In this document: positions 8,527 to 17,631 of the stretch, piece after piece
Numbering within the stretch: position 1 is the first letter of the stretch
Layout of the letters: every line of letters starts with the position of its first letter
DNA from: Sediminicola luteus
GTDB lineage: Bacteria > Bacteroidota > Bacteroidia > Flavobacteriales > Flavobacteriaceae
Reading direction: 5' to 3'
Assembly (NCBI RefSeq): GCF_002514735.1
Contig: NZ_NBWU01000004.1
Span: 372,001 to 436,000 of the forward strand
Length of the DNA stretch: 64,000 bases
Position numbers and translations under genes: made by a program
Notes under the pieces: generated by a model
Seen by the model: only the letters and a program-made list of their open reading frames with translations
Database searches by the model: none
What the model was told of the DNA's origin: nothing

Positions 8527-9231
8527 CTAATTTTTCTTGCGTTTGTTGCCTTGGCGGATGTATTTTTCCAAGACCACGGCCATAATGATCACATTGTAAA
8601 ATTGGCCCACCATACCCAATAAAAATGATGCTTTACGGGCCACTGGACTCACCGGGACTATATCACCATAACCGATGGTAAGCAAGGTTACGTAGCTGTA
8701 GTACAAGAGTTCATCGAGACGGGCCTCCCAACCTATTTCGCCTTCACTTAAACCCCTAAAAGCCCCATTATCATCCATATAAATCGAGGTACAGAGAAAA
8801 AATCCCATTAATCCCAATGAGATAAAACCACTTATGGATCCAAAGATGACCCTACGATCCACCCATTTGGCATCCCAAACCTGCTTGATCAAATTCAAGG
8901 TTACCACCGCGAAAAAAGAAAAATAAGTGGCCATCATCACATAATTGCCCCAACGCCCTATCTCAGCATCACGATCAAAGGGCGAGCCTACCAAGAAAAT
9001 GGTCAGTAATAACAAAGCCGCAAAAAAGATAATGGTCTTTTTAAGTTTGGCGATCAACACCATACCAGCCAACAGGTTCAACCATAAGAAAATGGGACTG
9101 ATAATATTGGCATAGACCGCTCCGGGGAAGAACAAGGGTCCGAACAGTAGGATCACTTGGGTAATGAAGAAGTTTATAAACCGGTGTTCGTACAACCAAT
9201 CTTTGGCCGATTTCCATAGGGTACGGGGCAT
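8527..9231 (-). CDS. Ion channel family membrane protein (potassium channel-like)
   Basis: 234 residues from the ATG at 9231; a longer frame begins with TTG at 9288 but the ATG gives a cleaner N-terminus (MPRTLWKSAKDW). Several hydrophobic spans are visible, then the pore region LLYYSYVTLLTIGYGDIVPVSPVARK with the potassium selectivity filter TIGYGD, and a final membrane helix before KYIRQGNKRKK. No voltage-sensor arginine ladder and no C-terminal RCK domain are seen. It should conduct potassium across the inner membrane. The gating signal is unknown. Confidence 0.85.
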   Translation of the reverse strand: MPRTLWKSAKDWLYEHRFINFFITQVILLFGPLFFPGAVYANIISPIFLWLNLLAGMVLIAKLKKTIIFFAALLLLTIFLVGSPFDRDAEIGRWGNYVMMATYFSFFAVVTLNLIKQVWDAKWVDRRVIFGSISGFISLGLMGFFLCTSIYMDDNGAFRGLSEGEIGWEARLDELLYYSYVTLLTIGYGDIVPVSPVARKASFLLGMVGQFYNVIIMAVVLEKYIRQGNKRKKN

Positions 9232-9365
9232 AACACATTTATTTAATACCGTTGTGGCACGAAAATTGGATCTAAGGCCCAAAGCCAATAGGCCGACAAT
9301 ACATTGGCCCCGGTGTTGAATACTTAAAGTAAAAATAAGACGTTATGTTAACAACTCAAAAGACG

Positions 9366-10457
9366 ATGAAAATGAAAATTAACGCGCTGTTTACCGGCCT
9401 TATCATGGCCTTTCTATTGATTTCTTGTGGAAATTCGGACGATGATGTGGCTTTCGGACTCAATACCGGTAGCCTAGGATTGGGTAAAGAAGTGGACCCA
9501 TGCTTGGGCTTAGGGGAAAGCGATTTGGTACTCTCCATACAAGATCAATACACCAGTTTACCCGGAAAAATATCGATTCTCTTTAAAGTATCCGAGACCG
9601 ATGGCACCCCAGTAGCCGGACTCAAAGCCGAGCAATTTACCATTTACGAGCAAGGCCGTAACGATGCTTGTTTCAATACCATTTCGGCCTCGGAATCCTT
9701 TGCACGCATTTCGCCCAACGCCCAAAAATTCAACAACCATACGCTATTGGTTCTCGATCTAAGTAATAGTGTACTAAGCGGTAGTTTGACCGAACTGAAA
9801 ACCGCATCGAATAGTTTTATAGATCAGGTTTTTCCTGACAACCCCAGCAGTGCCTTTAAAATGGGCATCTATTGGTTCGATGGGGAAGCCGAATTACATC
9901 AACTGCATGACTTCAGTGCCGATCCGGAAGCATTGAAAGCTGCAATAGATGACATTAAAACGGATATTAGCAACGATCCATCTACCAATCTATATGGTGC
10001 CGTAATCGAGGCTACCGACAAGGCCGAAGCTATTATTGCCCAAAACAAAAAGGAAGAAGTTATAGGCGCGGCCTCTATCGTTGTATTTACCGATGGTACC
10101 GATCAGGCAGCCCGTTTTTCTGAAAGTGAGGTAACCAATAAAGTAAAGAACGCCAATGCCAATATTTCTTACTTTACCATAGGTTTGGGCTCGGAAATCG
10201 ATACGCAAATATTGGCCGAAATCGGTAAAACCGCCAGCGTTATAGCCCAAGACAAAGCCGAATTGGAGGCTACCTTTAATGCCATCTCGGTAAAAGTGGC
10301 CAATCAGGCAAACAGTTTTTATTTGTTTGAATACTGTACGCCCAAACGTGACGGTAGTGGCGAAAACAATTTGGCCATCAAATTGCAGCACAACAACCTA
10401 CAAGGGGCGGTTCAGACCAAATTCAACGCTTCCGGATTTACGGGAGGTTGTGAGTAA
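9366..10457 (+). CDS. Lipoprotein with von Willebrand factor A domain
   Basis: 363 residues from the ATG at 9366, which gives a standard lipoprotein signal (lipobox LISC, Cys21). An ATG at 9345 is the alternative. The VWA domain runs from about 120 to 330. Its MIDAS motif DLSNS (DxSxS) is seen in LLVLDLSNSVLSG, with a later Thr/Asp in FTDGTDQAAR, so metal binding is likely. Residues 25-110 carry a beta-rich domain. It probably sits on the envelope and mediates protein contacts. Its transcript ends at the perfect palindrome 10484-10523. Confidence 0.85.
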   Translation: MKMKINALFTGLIMAFLLISCGNSDDDVAFGLNTGSLGLGKEVDPCLGLGESDLVLSIQDQYTSLPGKISILFKVSETDGTPVAGLKAEQFTIYEQGRNDACFNTISASESFARISPNAQKFNNHTLLVLDLSNSVLSGSLTELKTASNSFIDQVFPDNPSSAFKMGIYWFDGEAELHQLHDFSADPEALKAAIDDIKTDISNDPSTNLYGAVIEATDKAEAIIAQNKKEEVIGAASIVVFTDGTDQAARFSESEVTNKVKNANANISYFTIGLGSEIDTQILAEIGKTASVIAQDKAELEATFNAISVKVANQANSFYLFEYCTPKRDGSGENNLAIKLQHNNLQGAVQTKFNASGFTGGCE

Positions 10458-10483
10458 TCAAAAGCTAGAAAAACAAGATTATA

Positions 10484-10523
10484 AAAAAGCCCTTTTGAAA
10501 TGATCATTTCAAAAGGGCTTTTT
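10484..10523. terminator. Bidirectional terminator, 40-bp perfect palindrome
   Basis: A 40-base perfect inverted repeat centred on GATC (10502-10505), with AAAAA at one end and TTTTT at the other. It lies between the convergent VWA lipoprotein gene and the M14 peptidase gene and can stop transcription in both directions. Confidence 0.9.
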
Positions 10524-10539
10524 CTTTTTTGAGGTTGGA

Positions 10540-12021
10540 TCAACGCTGCATCACGCTATTTTTAAATTCCCCTCGCATATTCGCCAGTTCCAATAGGAAA
10601 CCATTAACCACCACATGGGTTCGATTCCCTTCCTTTTCCAAAAAGAAATTTGGGGCCATTCCTACCCCAAGCCGGAGTTCTTCTGCCATTTCGAAGTCTT
10701 CGTGCACCGGAATGATCGGTAAGCCGAAATCCATGGTATCGGAATCCGGGAATTGGGCAATCTTTACATACAGATACCCTTCTTTTAAAAGTTCGGTCGC
10801 TTGGGTTGCCGTCAATTCCGATAAGGTGGCTAGGGTCTTGGGGTATACTTTTCCGGGCTTTGCCATATAACCCTTGGCATTAAAGGTTTCATAACCATAA
10901 AAGGTAGAAAGGTCTCCCTGATCTACTATTCGAGCTTGGTAGTAAAAATCGTGATGCCCTTCACGATCCACCTCATTCCTATAAATACCCAAATCGAGGG
11001 TATAGTTTTTACCAAGTAAAGGATAGGTCACCTCCTCGATTTTAAGATCCAACATTTTACGGTCGTTCCGAGGGATTTTTTCATAATCCGCTATATCTAT
11101 ACGCTTATACTCCCCTGTGGCTATGGTATAGATGGCCGAAAGGATGGAAACATAGTTCAACTTTCTTATTTCCTGTTTTTCGCGGTCTTGGGCCATTCCC
11201 CCCGATTCGATCAAAATCAAAGAGGTGCCCCATTTCTGTATGTTATCACCAAAGGCCCGAGGCTCAAAGGCATCTGAATAACGTCCCACTTGTCCGGGGG
11301 CATATTTCTGAATGATGTCGTTCATAAATACGATTACCTTCATGGCATTGGCCCTTACTTCGTTAATGTTGGTCTCATAATCGTAGGCAGTAGCCAGATA
11401 GGATATAGTCGCCGGCCGATCGGTACGTTCGGCATTATAATAGCGACTTTGATCGTGAAGGTTAAAACCAAAATCGGCATCCAAACTATCGCGTACCCGT
11501 TTTAAGGTACGGCCTTCTGGGGATTGCAAGCGTAAGGCGTCGCGATTAATGTCTATACCCAAGGCATTGCGTCGCATAAAACGTTCGGCCCCATCGGGGT
11601 TTAGCATCGGTAAAAAGTGAAGCCGGCAATTTTTTAAGATTTCCGCCTTTTCCTCAGCAAAATCCGGACTCTCCAAAAAGCGGAAGATATCAAAGATCGC
11701 CTGGGTGGCCGTAGGTTCATCGCCATGCATTTGCGACCAGAGGTATATATCTACATCCCCACTACCAATACTTACCAGCGACAGGGAACGGCCTTCAATC
11801 GAGTTACCGACCTTTTGTACCGTAAAAGCCGGGTTTTGGGCATAATGCGCCAACAAGGGCTGTAATTGCTGATGTTTGATCCTTCTTTTATCTAAGCTGG
11901 GCTCTTTGTAATTTTCATAGGTATCATACAGTTTGTCGGTAAGGTTGCCTTGACCATAGGCTGCCGTACCAATCAGTATTCCCAATACCCATAGTATCTT
12001 ATGTTTGCTTAAACGATTCAT
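10540..12021 (-). CDS. M14 family zinc carboxypeptidase (exported)
   Basis: 493 residues. Signal peptide at 1-23 (…IGTAAYG). The M14 domain begins near residue 60. HGDE gives the zinc ligands His99 and Glu102, MLNPDGAERFMRRNALGIDINRDA contains the substrate-binding Arg/Asn-Arg pair, NLHDQSR provides the third ligand, and LIESGG holds the catalytic Glu. A C-terminal domain of about 180 residues follows the peptidase domain. It starts at the last base of the stop of the upstream amidase gene (TAATG), so the two are translationally coupled. Both probably act on cell-wall peptides in the periplasm. Confidence 0.9.
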   Translation of the reverse strand: MNRLSKHKILWVLGILIGTAAYGQGNLTDKLYDTYENYKEPSLDKRRIKHQQLQPLLAHYAQNPAFTVQKVGNSIEGRSLSLVSIGSGDVDIYLWSQMHGDEPTATQAIFDIFRFLESPDFAEEKAEILKNCRLHFLPMLNPDGAERFMRRNALGIDINRDALRLQSPEGRTLKRVRDSLDADFGFNLHDQSRYYNAERTDRPATISYLATAYDYETNINEVRANAMKVIVFMNDIIQKYAPGQVGRYSDAFEPRAFGDNIQKWGTSLILIESGGMAQDREKQEIRKLNYVSILSAIYTIATGEYKRIDIADYEKIPRNDRKMLDLKIEEVTYPLLGKNYTLDLGIYRNEVDREGHHDFYYQARIVDQGDLSTFYGYETFNAKGYMAKPGKVYPKTLATLSELTATQATELLKEGYLYVKIAQFPDSDTMDFGLPIIPVHEDFEMAEELRLGVGMAPNFFLEKEGNRTHVVVNGFLLELANMRGEFKNSVMQR

Positions 12022-12680
12022 TATTTTGCTTTTGGAGTGGTTTTATAGTTGTGTTTTTTATTGGCCCGTTTCACCCGTTTTACGAATTTGGGTCCGGGAT
12101 CCGTTTTTTGGGTACGGTAAGCGGCATCTTTTTCCAACCAAAGGGCATGTCCTTCAAATTGAGTGTATTCATAATGCCCAATTACATACTCAATATCATA
12201 AGTATCAGAAAGATAATCTACCAACCAAATATTTGCTTTTAGTTGGGCCTTGGTTAAAGGTAGGGTTTCTCCTCCACCCACATTTTCGATACCTATGGCG
12301 CAATGGTTTAATCCAATAACATGGCGCGCCATGGTGGTTTCGGGCAACAATCTATAAATGGTGCCATCTCGATCTACCAAAAACTGGGCGGAAACGTTTA
12401 AGGCCCCGGCACCTTTGATCTCGGGCCGCCAATTGGGCAATTTGGCCGGATTAAAAGCCTCAAAGCTTTTTTCCAAAGTCGGAATAACCGTCCAGTGCAA
12501 TACTATCATTTTGGGAGTAATAACAGGTTCCTCCTGCTTCAGGCCATAACGTTCCGATAAATACTCGAGACTGAGCTGCTTGCGTTCTTCATCAAAAACA
12601 ATCGGCCTATCGACAATGGTATGTGTAGTTGTACAAGAAAACAAGGTACTGAGACAAATAAAAACAAGGAGATGCTTCAT
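12021..12680 (-). CDS. N-acetylmuramoyl-L-alanine amidase lipoprotein
   Basis: 219 residues, lipobox LFSC with Cys16. The amidase_2/PGRP domain covers about 50-190: VLHWTV carries the first zinc His, NVSAQFLVDRDGTIYRLLPE is the family core, RHVIGLNHCAIGIENVGG follows, and YVIGHYEYTQF holds a further His. It cleaves the amide bond between muramic acid and the stem peptide in the periplasm. Its stop overlaps the M14 start by one base, which suggests that glycan-peptide cutting and peptide trimming are produced together. Confidence 0.9.
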   Translation of the reverse strand: MKHLLVFICLSTLFSCTTTHTIVDRPIVFDEERKQLSLEYLSERYGLKQEEPVITPKMIVLHWTVIPTLEKSFEAFNPAKLPNWRPEIKGAGALNVSAQFLVDRDGTIYRLLPETTMARHVIGLNHCAIGIENVGGGETLPLTKAQLKANIWLVDYLSDTYDIEYVIGHYEYTQFEGHALWLEKDAAYRTQKTDPGPKFVKRVKRANKKHNYKTTPKAK

Positions 12681-12870
12681 GGTATAGTTTAGTTGGATTT
12701 AAAGGTACGAAGAACCATAGGAAATTCAGTTCGAGCCTAGGTAATACCATTCCAAAATCAACTAAAAAACCATATCATATTATCTGGACAAACAAGTTGC
12801 GCCTATTCCTGAAAAGCTATATTAGTATTATGTATATTAGCCGGAAACGAACCCGCTTATCCCCTCTGCT

Positions 12871-14205
12871 ATGAAATGGATCAAACGTATTTTTCTGGCC
12901 CTAATCGTTATTTTGGCCGTAGTTATCTATACCCAATACCCCAAACTGAATATTATCTCGGGCTATACGGCCAAAAACATGGCGTCTACCGTGTTTTATG
13001 CCCAAAGGAGTGCAGAATCGGTAAATCAGAATGACCATCAGGTGCCTTTAATCGAATTGGGACAGGCCCAGGTGAATGCCGATGAAAAATCGGCCAGTGC
13101 CACGGTTAAAGGCCTTTTGGAACGTACCGCGGTCTATAGAGACGGTTTGGGCGCCGCCCTATTGGTGGAGGGCTATGATTCTGAAATTTGGGAACGCAAA
13201 CCCATTCGGCGTCAAAGACGCTCTAATTTTGCCTATCCTTATGGCGATGGAGCCCAAATCGATACCATTTTTGCCCATGTAGACTACGACAGGATCGAAA
13301 AGGCCTTGGATATGGTTTTTGCCTATCCGGACAGCATCCGTACCCGTACGGCCCTCATAATTCATAAAGATCAAATATTGGCCGAGCGCTATGTAGATGG
13401 TTTTGATAAAACCACTCCAATACTAGGTTGGTCCATGACAAAAAGTGTTTTGGCCACCCTATACGGCATATTGGAAAAAGAAAATGGTCTGGACGTGCAA
13501 CAAAAACCCGATTTGGCACTTTGGCAAGAAGATGATCGTAAGCACATTACTTATCACGACCTACTACAAATGGAAAGTGGTTTGGCTTGGGACGAAGATT
13601 ATAGCGGCATTTCCGATGTTACCAAAATGTTGTTCTTGGAAATCGACATGCCCAGTGTAGCCTGGAACAAAAAGGCCATGGCCCAACCCGGGGAAATTTT
13701 CAATTATTCCTCCGGCACCTCCAACCTGCTATCGGGCCTGTTGCGCAAACAGTTTAATGACCATCAATCCTATTTAGACTTCCCGTACACCCACCTCATC
13801 GATCGTATTGGTATGCACAGTATGTTGTTAGAGACCGACCTCAACGGAAATTTCGTAGGCTCGTCTTATGGGTGGGCCAATACCCGCGATTGGGGCAAAT
13901 TCGGCCTATTATACCTGCACCGGGGTAATTGGAATGGTGACCAGCTCTTTAACCCTAGTTGGGCCGATTATGTAGCCACACCCAATCGGAAATCGAATGG
14001 AAAATACGGAGCCCATTTTTGGCTGAACGCCAACGGACAATACCCCGATGTACCCACCGATATGTATTCTGCCAATGGGTATCAGGGACAACATGTGTTT
14101 ATTATCCCCTCTAAAGAGTTAGTGGTGGTTCGCACCGGATTGGCCGAAGACCCCGACTTTAACATCAATGGTTTTCTTGGGGAAATCGTTAAGGCTATCC
14201 AATAA
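12871..14205 (+). CDS. Serine hydrolase, beta-lactamase/penicillin-binding fold
   Basis: 444 residues with one N-terminal membrane segment (5-21). The active-site SxxK is SMTK at 188-191 in the context GWSMTKSVLATL, and NYSSGTSN serves as the second (YxN-like) motif. DEDYSGISDVTKMLF and SSYGWANTRDWGKFGLLYLHRG are typical of the AmpC-like beta-lactamase-related family (including 6-aminohexanoate dimer hydrolase-like proteins). It is a membrane-anchored periplasmic hydrolase with unknown substrate. It is monocistronic, followed by 600 bases with no protein gene. Confidence 0.87.
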   Translation: MKWIKRIFLALIVILAVVIYTQYPKLNIISGYTAKNMASTVFYAQRSAESVNQNDHQVPLIELGQAQVNADEKSASATVKGLLERTAVYRDGLGAALLVEGYDSEIWERKPIRRQRRSNFAYPYGDGAQIDTIFAHVDYDRIEKALDMVFAYPDSIRTRTALIIHKDQILAERYVDGFDKTTPILGWSMTKSVLATLYGILEKENGLDVQQKPDLALWQEDDRKHITYHDLLQMESGLAWDEDYSGISDVTKMLFLEIDMPSVAWNKKAMAQPGEIFNYSSGTSNLLSGLLRKQFNDHQSYLDFPYTHLIDRIGMHSMLLETDLNGNFVGSSYGWANTRDWGKFGLLYLHRGNWNGDQLFNPSWADYVATPNRKSNGKYGAHFWLNANGQYPDVPTDMYSANGYQGQHVFIIPSKELVVVRTGLAEDPDFNINGFLGEIVKAIQ

Positions 14206-14417
14206 ATTCCTAATTAAATCCCGGCATTCCATTTCAAGAGACTTGGTACGAAATGTTTTATTAACCCCTGCAATTAAGGCTATACCTGAATTGCAAGAAT
14301 ACATTCAAACCGTGGGTTAAATCCCATGGGTTTCAGCAAAATCTTGTTGTTGGTTTCTACTACAAGCTACAAACTGTACTGGCTACACCACAGCTTTTAC
14401 CCCCTTGGCAACAATCA

Positions 14418-14449
14418 TTTCATCGATGAACTACACTGCTGTACTTTAG
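14418..14449 (+). promoter_or_regulatory. Promoter of small transcription unit, copy 1
   Basis: TTTC (14418-14421), a 20-base spacer and TACTTTAG (14442-14449), close to the Bacteroidota TTTG / TAnnTTTG promoter. ACACTGCT and AGTAGTGT form an inverted repeat around the -7 box. Copy 2 has the same spacing. Confidence 0.45.
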
Positions 14450-14534
14450 TAGTGTAATTAAAAAAAAGGAGTTAATTTTTTCATTTTCATAGTGTTCTCG
14501 TAAAAGGGTCTTGGCCATACACCAAGACCTTTTT
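14450..14534 (+). ncRNA. Candidate small RNA, copy 1 of a tandem duplication
   Basis: A block of about 80 bases after the promoter-like box. It has a purine-rich start, a conserved core (GTTAATTTTTTCATTTTCAT then AGTGTTCTCGTAAAAG) and a terminator hairpin GGTCTTGG (14507-14514) / CCAAGACC (14522-14529) with a T run at 14530-14534. No ORF of useful length is present. The whole arrangement recurs at 14682-14763. A leader or transcript end of another kind is possible, but no gene follows on this strand. Confidence 0.5.
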
Positions 14535-14649
14535 CTTTGCCCTTAATTGAAACCCTTAGATATAGCCCTAACTCCAGTGGGTAATCAAAACAAGAAAATC
14601 GTAAGAATTGGACTACTTACCACAATTTCTCCTAAGTTCACAACAAAAC

Positions 14650-14681
14650 TTTCGCTACTAAGCCAGATGCCAGTACTTTAG
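14650..14681 (+). promoter_or_regulatory. Promoter of small transcription unit, copy 2
   Basis: TTTC (14650-14653), a 20-base spacer and TACTTTAG (14674-14681). The spacer sequence differs from copy 1 while its length and both boxes are kept, which supports a promoter role. Confidence 0.45.
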
Positions 14682-14763
14682 CAGTGTAATATTAAAGGAA
14701 GTTAATTTTTCATTTTCATAGTGTTCTCGTAAAAGGGTCTTGGTCAAAAACCAAGACCTTTTT
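14682..14763 (+). ncRNA. Candidate small RNA, copy 2 of a tandem duplication
   Basis: The core of copy 1 is repeated nearly base for base, with the hairpin GGTCTTGG (14736-14743) / CCAAGACC (14751-14758) and T run 14759-14763. The loop differs (TCAAAAA against CCATACA) while the stem is identical, as expected if the stem is under selection. The hairpin may also serve as terminator for menB on the other strand, whose stop is 49 bases away. Confidence 0.5.
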
Positions 14764-14811
14764 CATTTTTCACTATTCCCAAAATTAATAAAGCCTTCTG
14801 GTATTCCGCCC

Positions 14812-15654
14812 TTAAGGAATCCATCTGTCCTTACCAAAGTTGGGTTTTCTCTTTTCCAAGAAAGCATTCCTACCTTCAATGGCCTCGTTGGTCATATAGG
14901 CCAAACGCGTAGCTTCGCCGGCAAATACCTGTTGCCCCACCATGCCGTCGTCGGTAAGGTTCATGGCGAATTTTAGCATTTTAATCGATGTTGGCGATTT
15001 TTCCAAAATTTCTTGGGCCCATTGGTATGCGGTATCTTCCAATTCATCATGTGGTATTACCGCATTTACCATACCCATTTCATAAGCCTCTTGGGCCGAA
15101 TAGTTTCTACCTAAAAAGAAGATTTCCCGTGCCTTTTTCTGTCCCACCATCTTAGCCAAATAGGCCGAACCATAGCCCCCATCGAAACTGGTAACATCGG
15201 CATCGGTCTGTTTAAAAATGGCATGCTCTTTACTGGCCAAGCTCATATCGCAAACCACATGCAAGCTATGCCCACCACCTACGGCCCAACCGGGTACTAC
15301 AGCGATAACCACTTTGGGCATAAAACGGATCAAGCGTTGTACCTCGAGTATATTCAAACGATGGTAGCCATCATCACCCACATAGCCTTGGTGTCCCCGT
15401 GCTTTTTGGTCCCCTCCACTACAAAAGGCATACACCCCATCTTTGGTAGAAGGGCCTTCGGCCGACAGTAAAATTACCCCGATACTGGTATCTTCCTGGG
15501 CATCGTAAAACGCATCATATAGCTCGCTGGTCGTTTTAGGCCTAAACGCATTGCGCACATTGGGGCGGTTAAATGCGATACGGGCCACCCCGTCACATTT
15601 TTTATAGGTAATGTCTTCGTATTCCTTGGCAGTTTTCCAGGCAATAGTTCCCAT
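14812..15654 (-). CDS. menB: 1,4-dihydroxy-2-naphthoyl-CoA synthase
   Basis: 280 residues from the ATG at 15654 (a GTG at 15678 is less likely, as MenB normally starts just before the WKTAKEYEDI motif). It belongs to the crotonase fold. YAFCSGGDQKARG is the oxyanion-hole and bicarbonate region, VVPGWAVGGGHSLHVVCDMSLAS is the conserved core, and TDADVTSFDGGYGSAYLAK carries the active-site Asp. It closes the second ring in menaquinone synthesis in the cytoplasm, which fits the menaquinone-based respiration of Bacteroidota. Confidence 0.97.
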   Translation of the reverse strand: MGTIAWKTAKEYEDITYKKCDGVARIAFNRPNVRNAFRPKTTSELYDAFYDAQEDTSIGVILLSAEGPSTKDGVYAFCSGGDQKARGHQGYVGDDGYHRLNILEVQRLIRFMPKVVIAVVPGWAVGGGHSLHVVCDMSLASKEHAIFKQTDADVTSFDGGYGSAYLAKMVGQKKAREIFFLGRNYSAQEAYEMGMVNAVIPHDELEDTAYQWAQEILEKSPTSIKMLKFAMNLTDDGMVGQQVFAGEATRLAYMTNEAIEGRNAFLEKRKPNFGKDRWIP

Positions 15655-15699
15655 AGATCGTTCTTGTTTTAGGGCCACTAAGATAAGGGCAATGGGTTA

Positions 15700-16395
15700 A
15701 TTATTCAATGTACCCCTGTAACGATGTACCAATTTGTTAATGTGTTAATTTGAAGATGGGTTAGAAAGTTCGAAGTACCAAGTGGGAAGTACGAAGTGAA
15801 AAAAATTAGTGGAATTCGTGAAATTTGGGTCAAACTGTGTTAATGGAGCAATTTAGTAATGTATCGATGTAGCTATGGGGTAATTTGATGATACACCGAT
15901 TTGAAGATTTGAAAATGAGTTGATTTGAAAATGGGGCAGAAAGTTCGAGATACCAAGTGGGAAGTACGAAGTGGAAAGAAAAAATTAGTAGAATTCCTGA
16001 AATTCGTGTCAACCCGGATGAATGTTGCAATTTAGAAATGTATCGATGTAGCTATGGGGTAATTTGATGATACACCGATTTGAAGATTTGAAAATGAGTT
16101 GATTTGAAAATGGGGCAGAAAGTTCGAGATACCAAGTGGGAAGTACGAAGTGGAAAGAAAAAATTAGTAGAATTCCTGAAATTCGTGTCAACCCGGATTA
16201 ATGTTGCAATTTAGAAATGTACCGATGTAGCAATGGGGTAATTTGATGATACACCGATTTGAAAATTTGAAAATGAGTTGATTTGAAAATGGGGCAGGAA
16301 GTTCGAGGTACCAAGTGGGAAGTACATTAGTGTAATTAGCCGAATTCGTGTAAACCAGTGTTAATGAAGCAATTTTACAATGTACCGATTGGTAG
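15700..16395. repeat. Tandem array of a 179-bp repeat
   Basis: Equivalent positions (GTATCGATGTAG or GTACCGATGTAG) occur at 15861, 16040 and 16219, giving a period of exactly 179 bases. Two copies are nearly identical, a third is slightly diverged, and degenerate partial copies stand at both ends. Each unit is a patchwork of three simple motifs: GATTTGAAGATTTGAAAATG-like, GTGGGAAGTACGAA and TTAGTAGAATTC. It fills the gap between menB and the glycosyltransferase gene. ORFs inside are repeat artefacts. Confidence 0.9.
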
Positions 16396-16404
16396 ATAAA
16401 GCTA

Positions 16405-17628
16405 CTATTTATTTTTGGCCTCGATCCATTTGGACAAATATTTGGTGCTATTCATGTGATGATGGCGCAGCATGGCCCCGATAAGGTTATGGGTACGATG
16501 GTTATTCAAGTTTTTTGCCAGTTTATCCAACAAATTCGCAATTTCTTTCGTATAGAAAGCAAAACCAAAAGAACTCAGTAATTTTTCCCGATTCACCATA
16601 CATGCCTCCCAAGATTCGGTGTGGCTATATAGATGCACAGCCTGTTCAATGTAGTCGGTTGTACTGGTACAAATAGCACCGGGCCATACCAAACCTTCTT
16701 GTGCCATGCCTTCAGCGCCAATGGCCGTTGTAACCGTTGGGGTGCCCTGTTTTATACCTTCGAGCACCTTACCCTTTAGTCCGGCACCAAAACGTAAGGG
16801 GGCCAAATTTACCCTAGCTTGTGCCATGGTCTGGCCTACATCTTTACACCAACCCTGTACCAAAAAGCCCTTTTCAGGTTTATGTAACTGCCGTACCGAC
16901 TCGGGTATATGACCGCCATAGATATGCAACTCGGCCTGGGGTAATCGCTGCCGGATACCTGGCCATATTTCGTTATACAACCACCGAAATCCATCTACAT
17001 TTGGGGCATGTAGGCCATTGCCTATGCAAACAAAATGTTCCCGTTCCCCGTAGCCGGGCAGATTTTTGGGAATATCGGTCTCCTTCAGCAAAAAAGGCAA
17101 ATAGACTAAAATACTTTTGGGCACCCCAAATCGGGCCAACCAATCCATTTCGAATAGGGAAATGATCAAGGTAAGATCACAACGATAAATACTGGCCATT
17201 TCCCTAAGCGTCAGTTCTTGGGATAACCAATGGGTTTCGGAAAAAGATTCTTGGGCAGCAACGGCCTTTTTACGGGCCATGCGAAGTGAATGGAGGTCTT
17301 CGGAATCCAGAATACGCATAGCATCCGGACAATTCTCGGCCACTCGCCAACCAAACTGTTCTTCGGCAATAAAACGATCGAAAAGCACAAAATCTGGTGC
17401 CAAATCACTTACAAAAACATCAAAACTGGCATCGTTCAGGGCAATTTGATGAGGCGATACCCCTAGCTCGGTCAATGGGGTCGTCAAATCGTTTAGAGGA
17501 GCCGTTACCGTAAAATGAACGGTAAAATCCCACGATTGAAACATTTCAATAAGCTGCATCATTCGAATACCGGCGGCCGTGGCTTGGGGCTCGGGCCAAA
17601 CGGTAGCTATGATCAGAAGCTTTTTCAA
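16405..17628 (-). CDS. Glycosyltransferase, GT4-like (GT-B fold)
   Basis: 407 residues. The N-terminal Rossmann half starts MKKLLIIATVWPEPQATAAGIRMMQLI. The C-terminal half has HFVCIGNGLHAPNVDGFRWLYNEIWPGIRQRLPQAELHIYGGH and the donor-binding run KGKVLEGIKQGTPTVTTAIGAEGM, which fits GT4-type sugar-nucleotide transferases. The acceptor is unknown. The start is TTG, lying two codons after the TAG of the helicase gene and in the same frame, with no ATG nearby; translation coupling is likely. The call as a glycosyltransferase is firm and its substrate is open. Confidence 0.82.
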   Translation of the reverse strand: MKKLLIIATVWPEPQATAAGIRMMQLIEMFQSWDFTVHFTVTAPLNDLTTPLTELGVSPHQIALNDASFDVFVSDLAPDFVLFDRFIAEEQFGWRVAENCPDAMRILDSEDLHSLRMARKKAVAAQESFSETHWLSQELTLREMASIYRCDLTLIISLFEMDWLARFGVPKSILVYLPFLLKETDIPKNLPGYGEREHFVCIGNGLHAPNVDGFRWLYNEIWPGIRQRLPQAELHIYGGHIPESVRQLHKPEKGFLVQGWCKDVGQTMAQARVNLAPLRFGAGLKGKVLEGIKQGTPTVTTAIGAEGMAQEGLVWPGAICTSTTDYIEQAVHLYSHTESWEACMVNREKLLSSFGFAFYTKEIANLLDKLAKNLNNHRTHNLIGAMLRHHHMNSTKYLSKWIEAKNK

Positions 17629-17631
17629 AAC

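Noticed and set aside
14308-14334. Terminator after the serine hydrolase gene (AAACCGTGGG / CCCATGGGTTT)
   Set aside because: Stem has a shift and a mismatch and no T run follows; too weak to list.
15830-16191. Two minus-strand ORFs of 60-66 codons with the same peptide
   Set aside because: They are translations of the 179-bp repeat units, identical because the DNA is repeated. No start context or homology.
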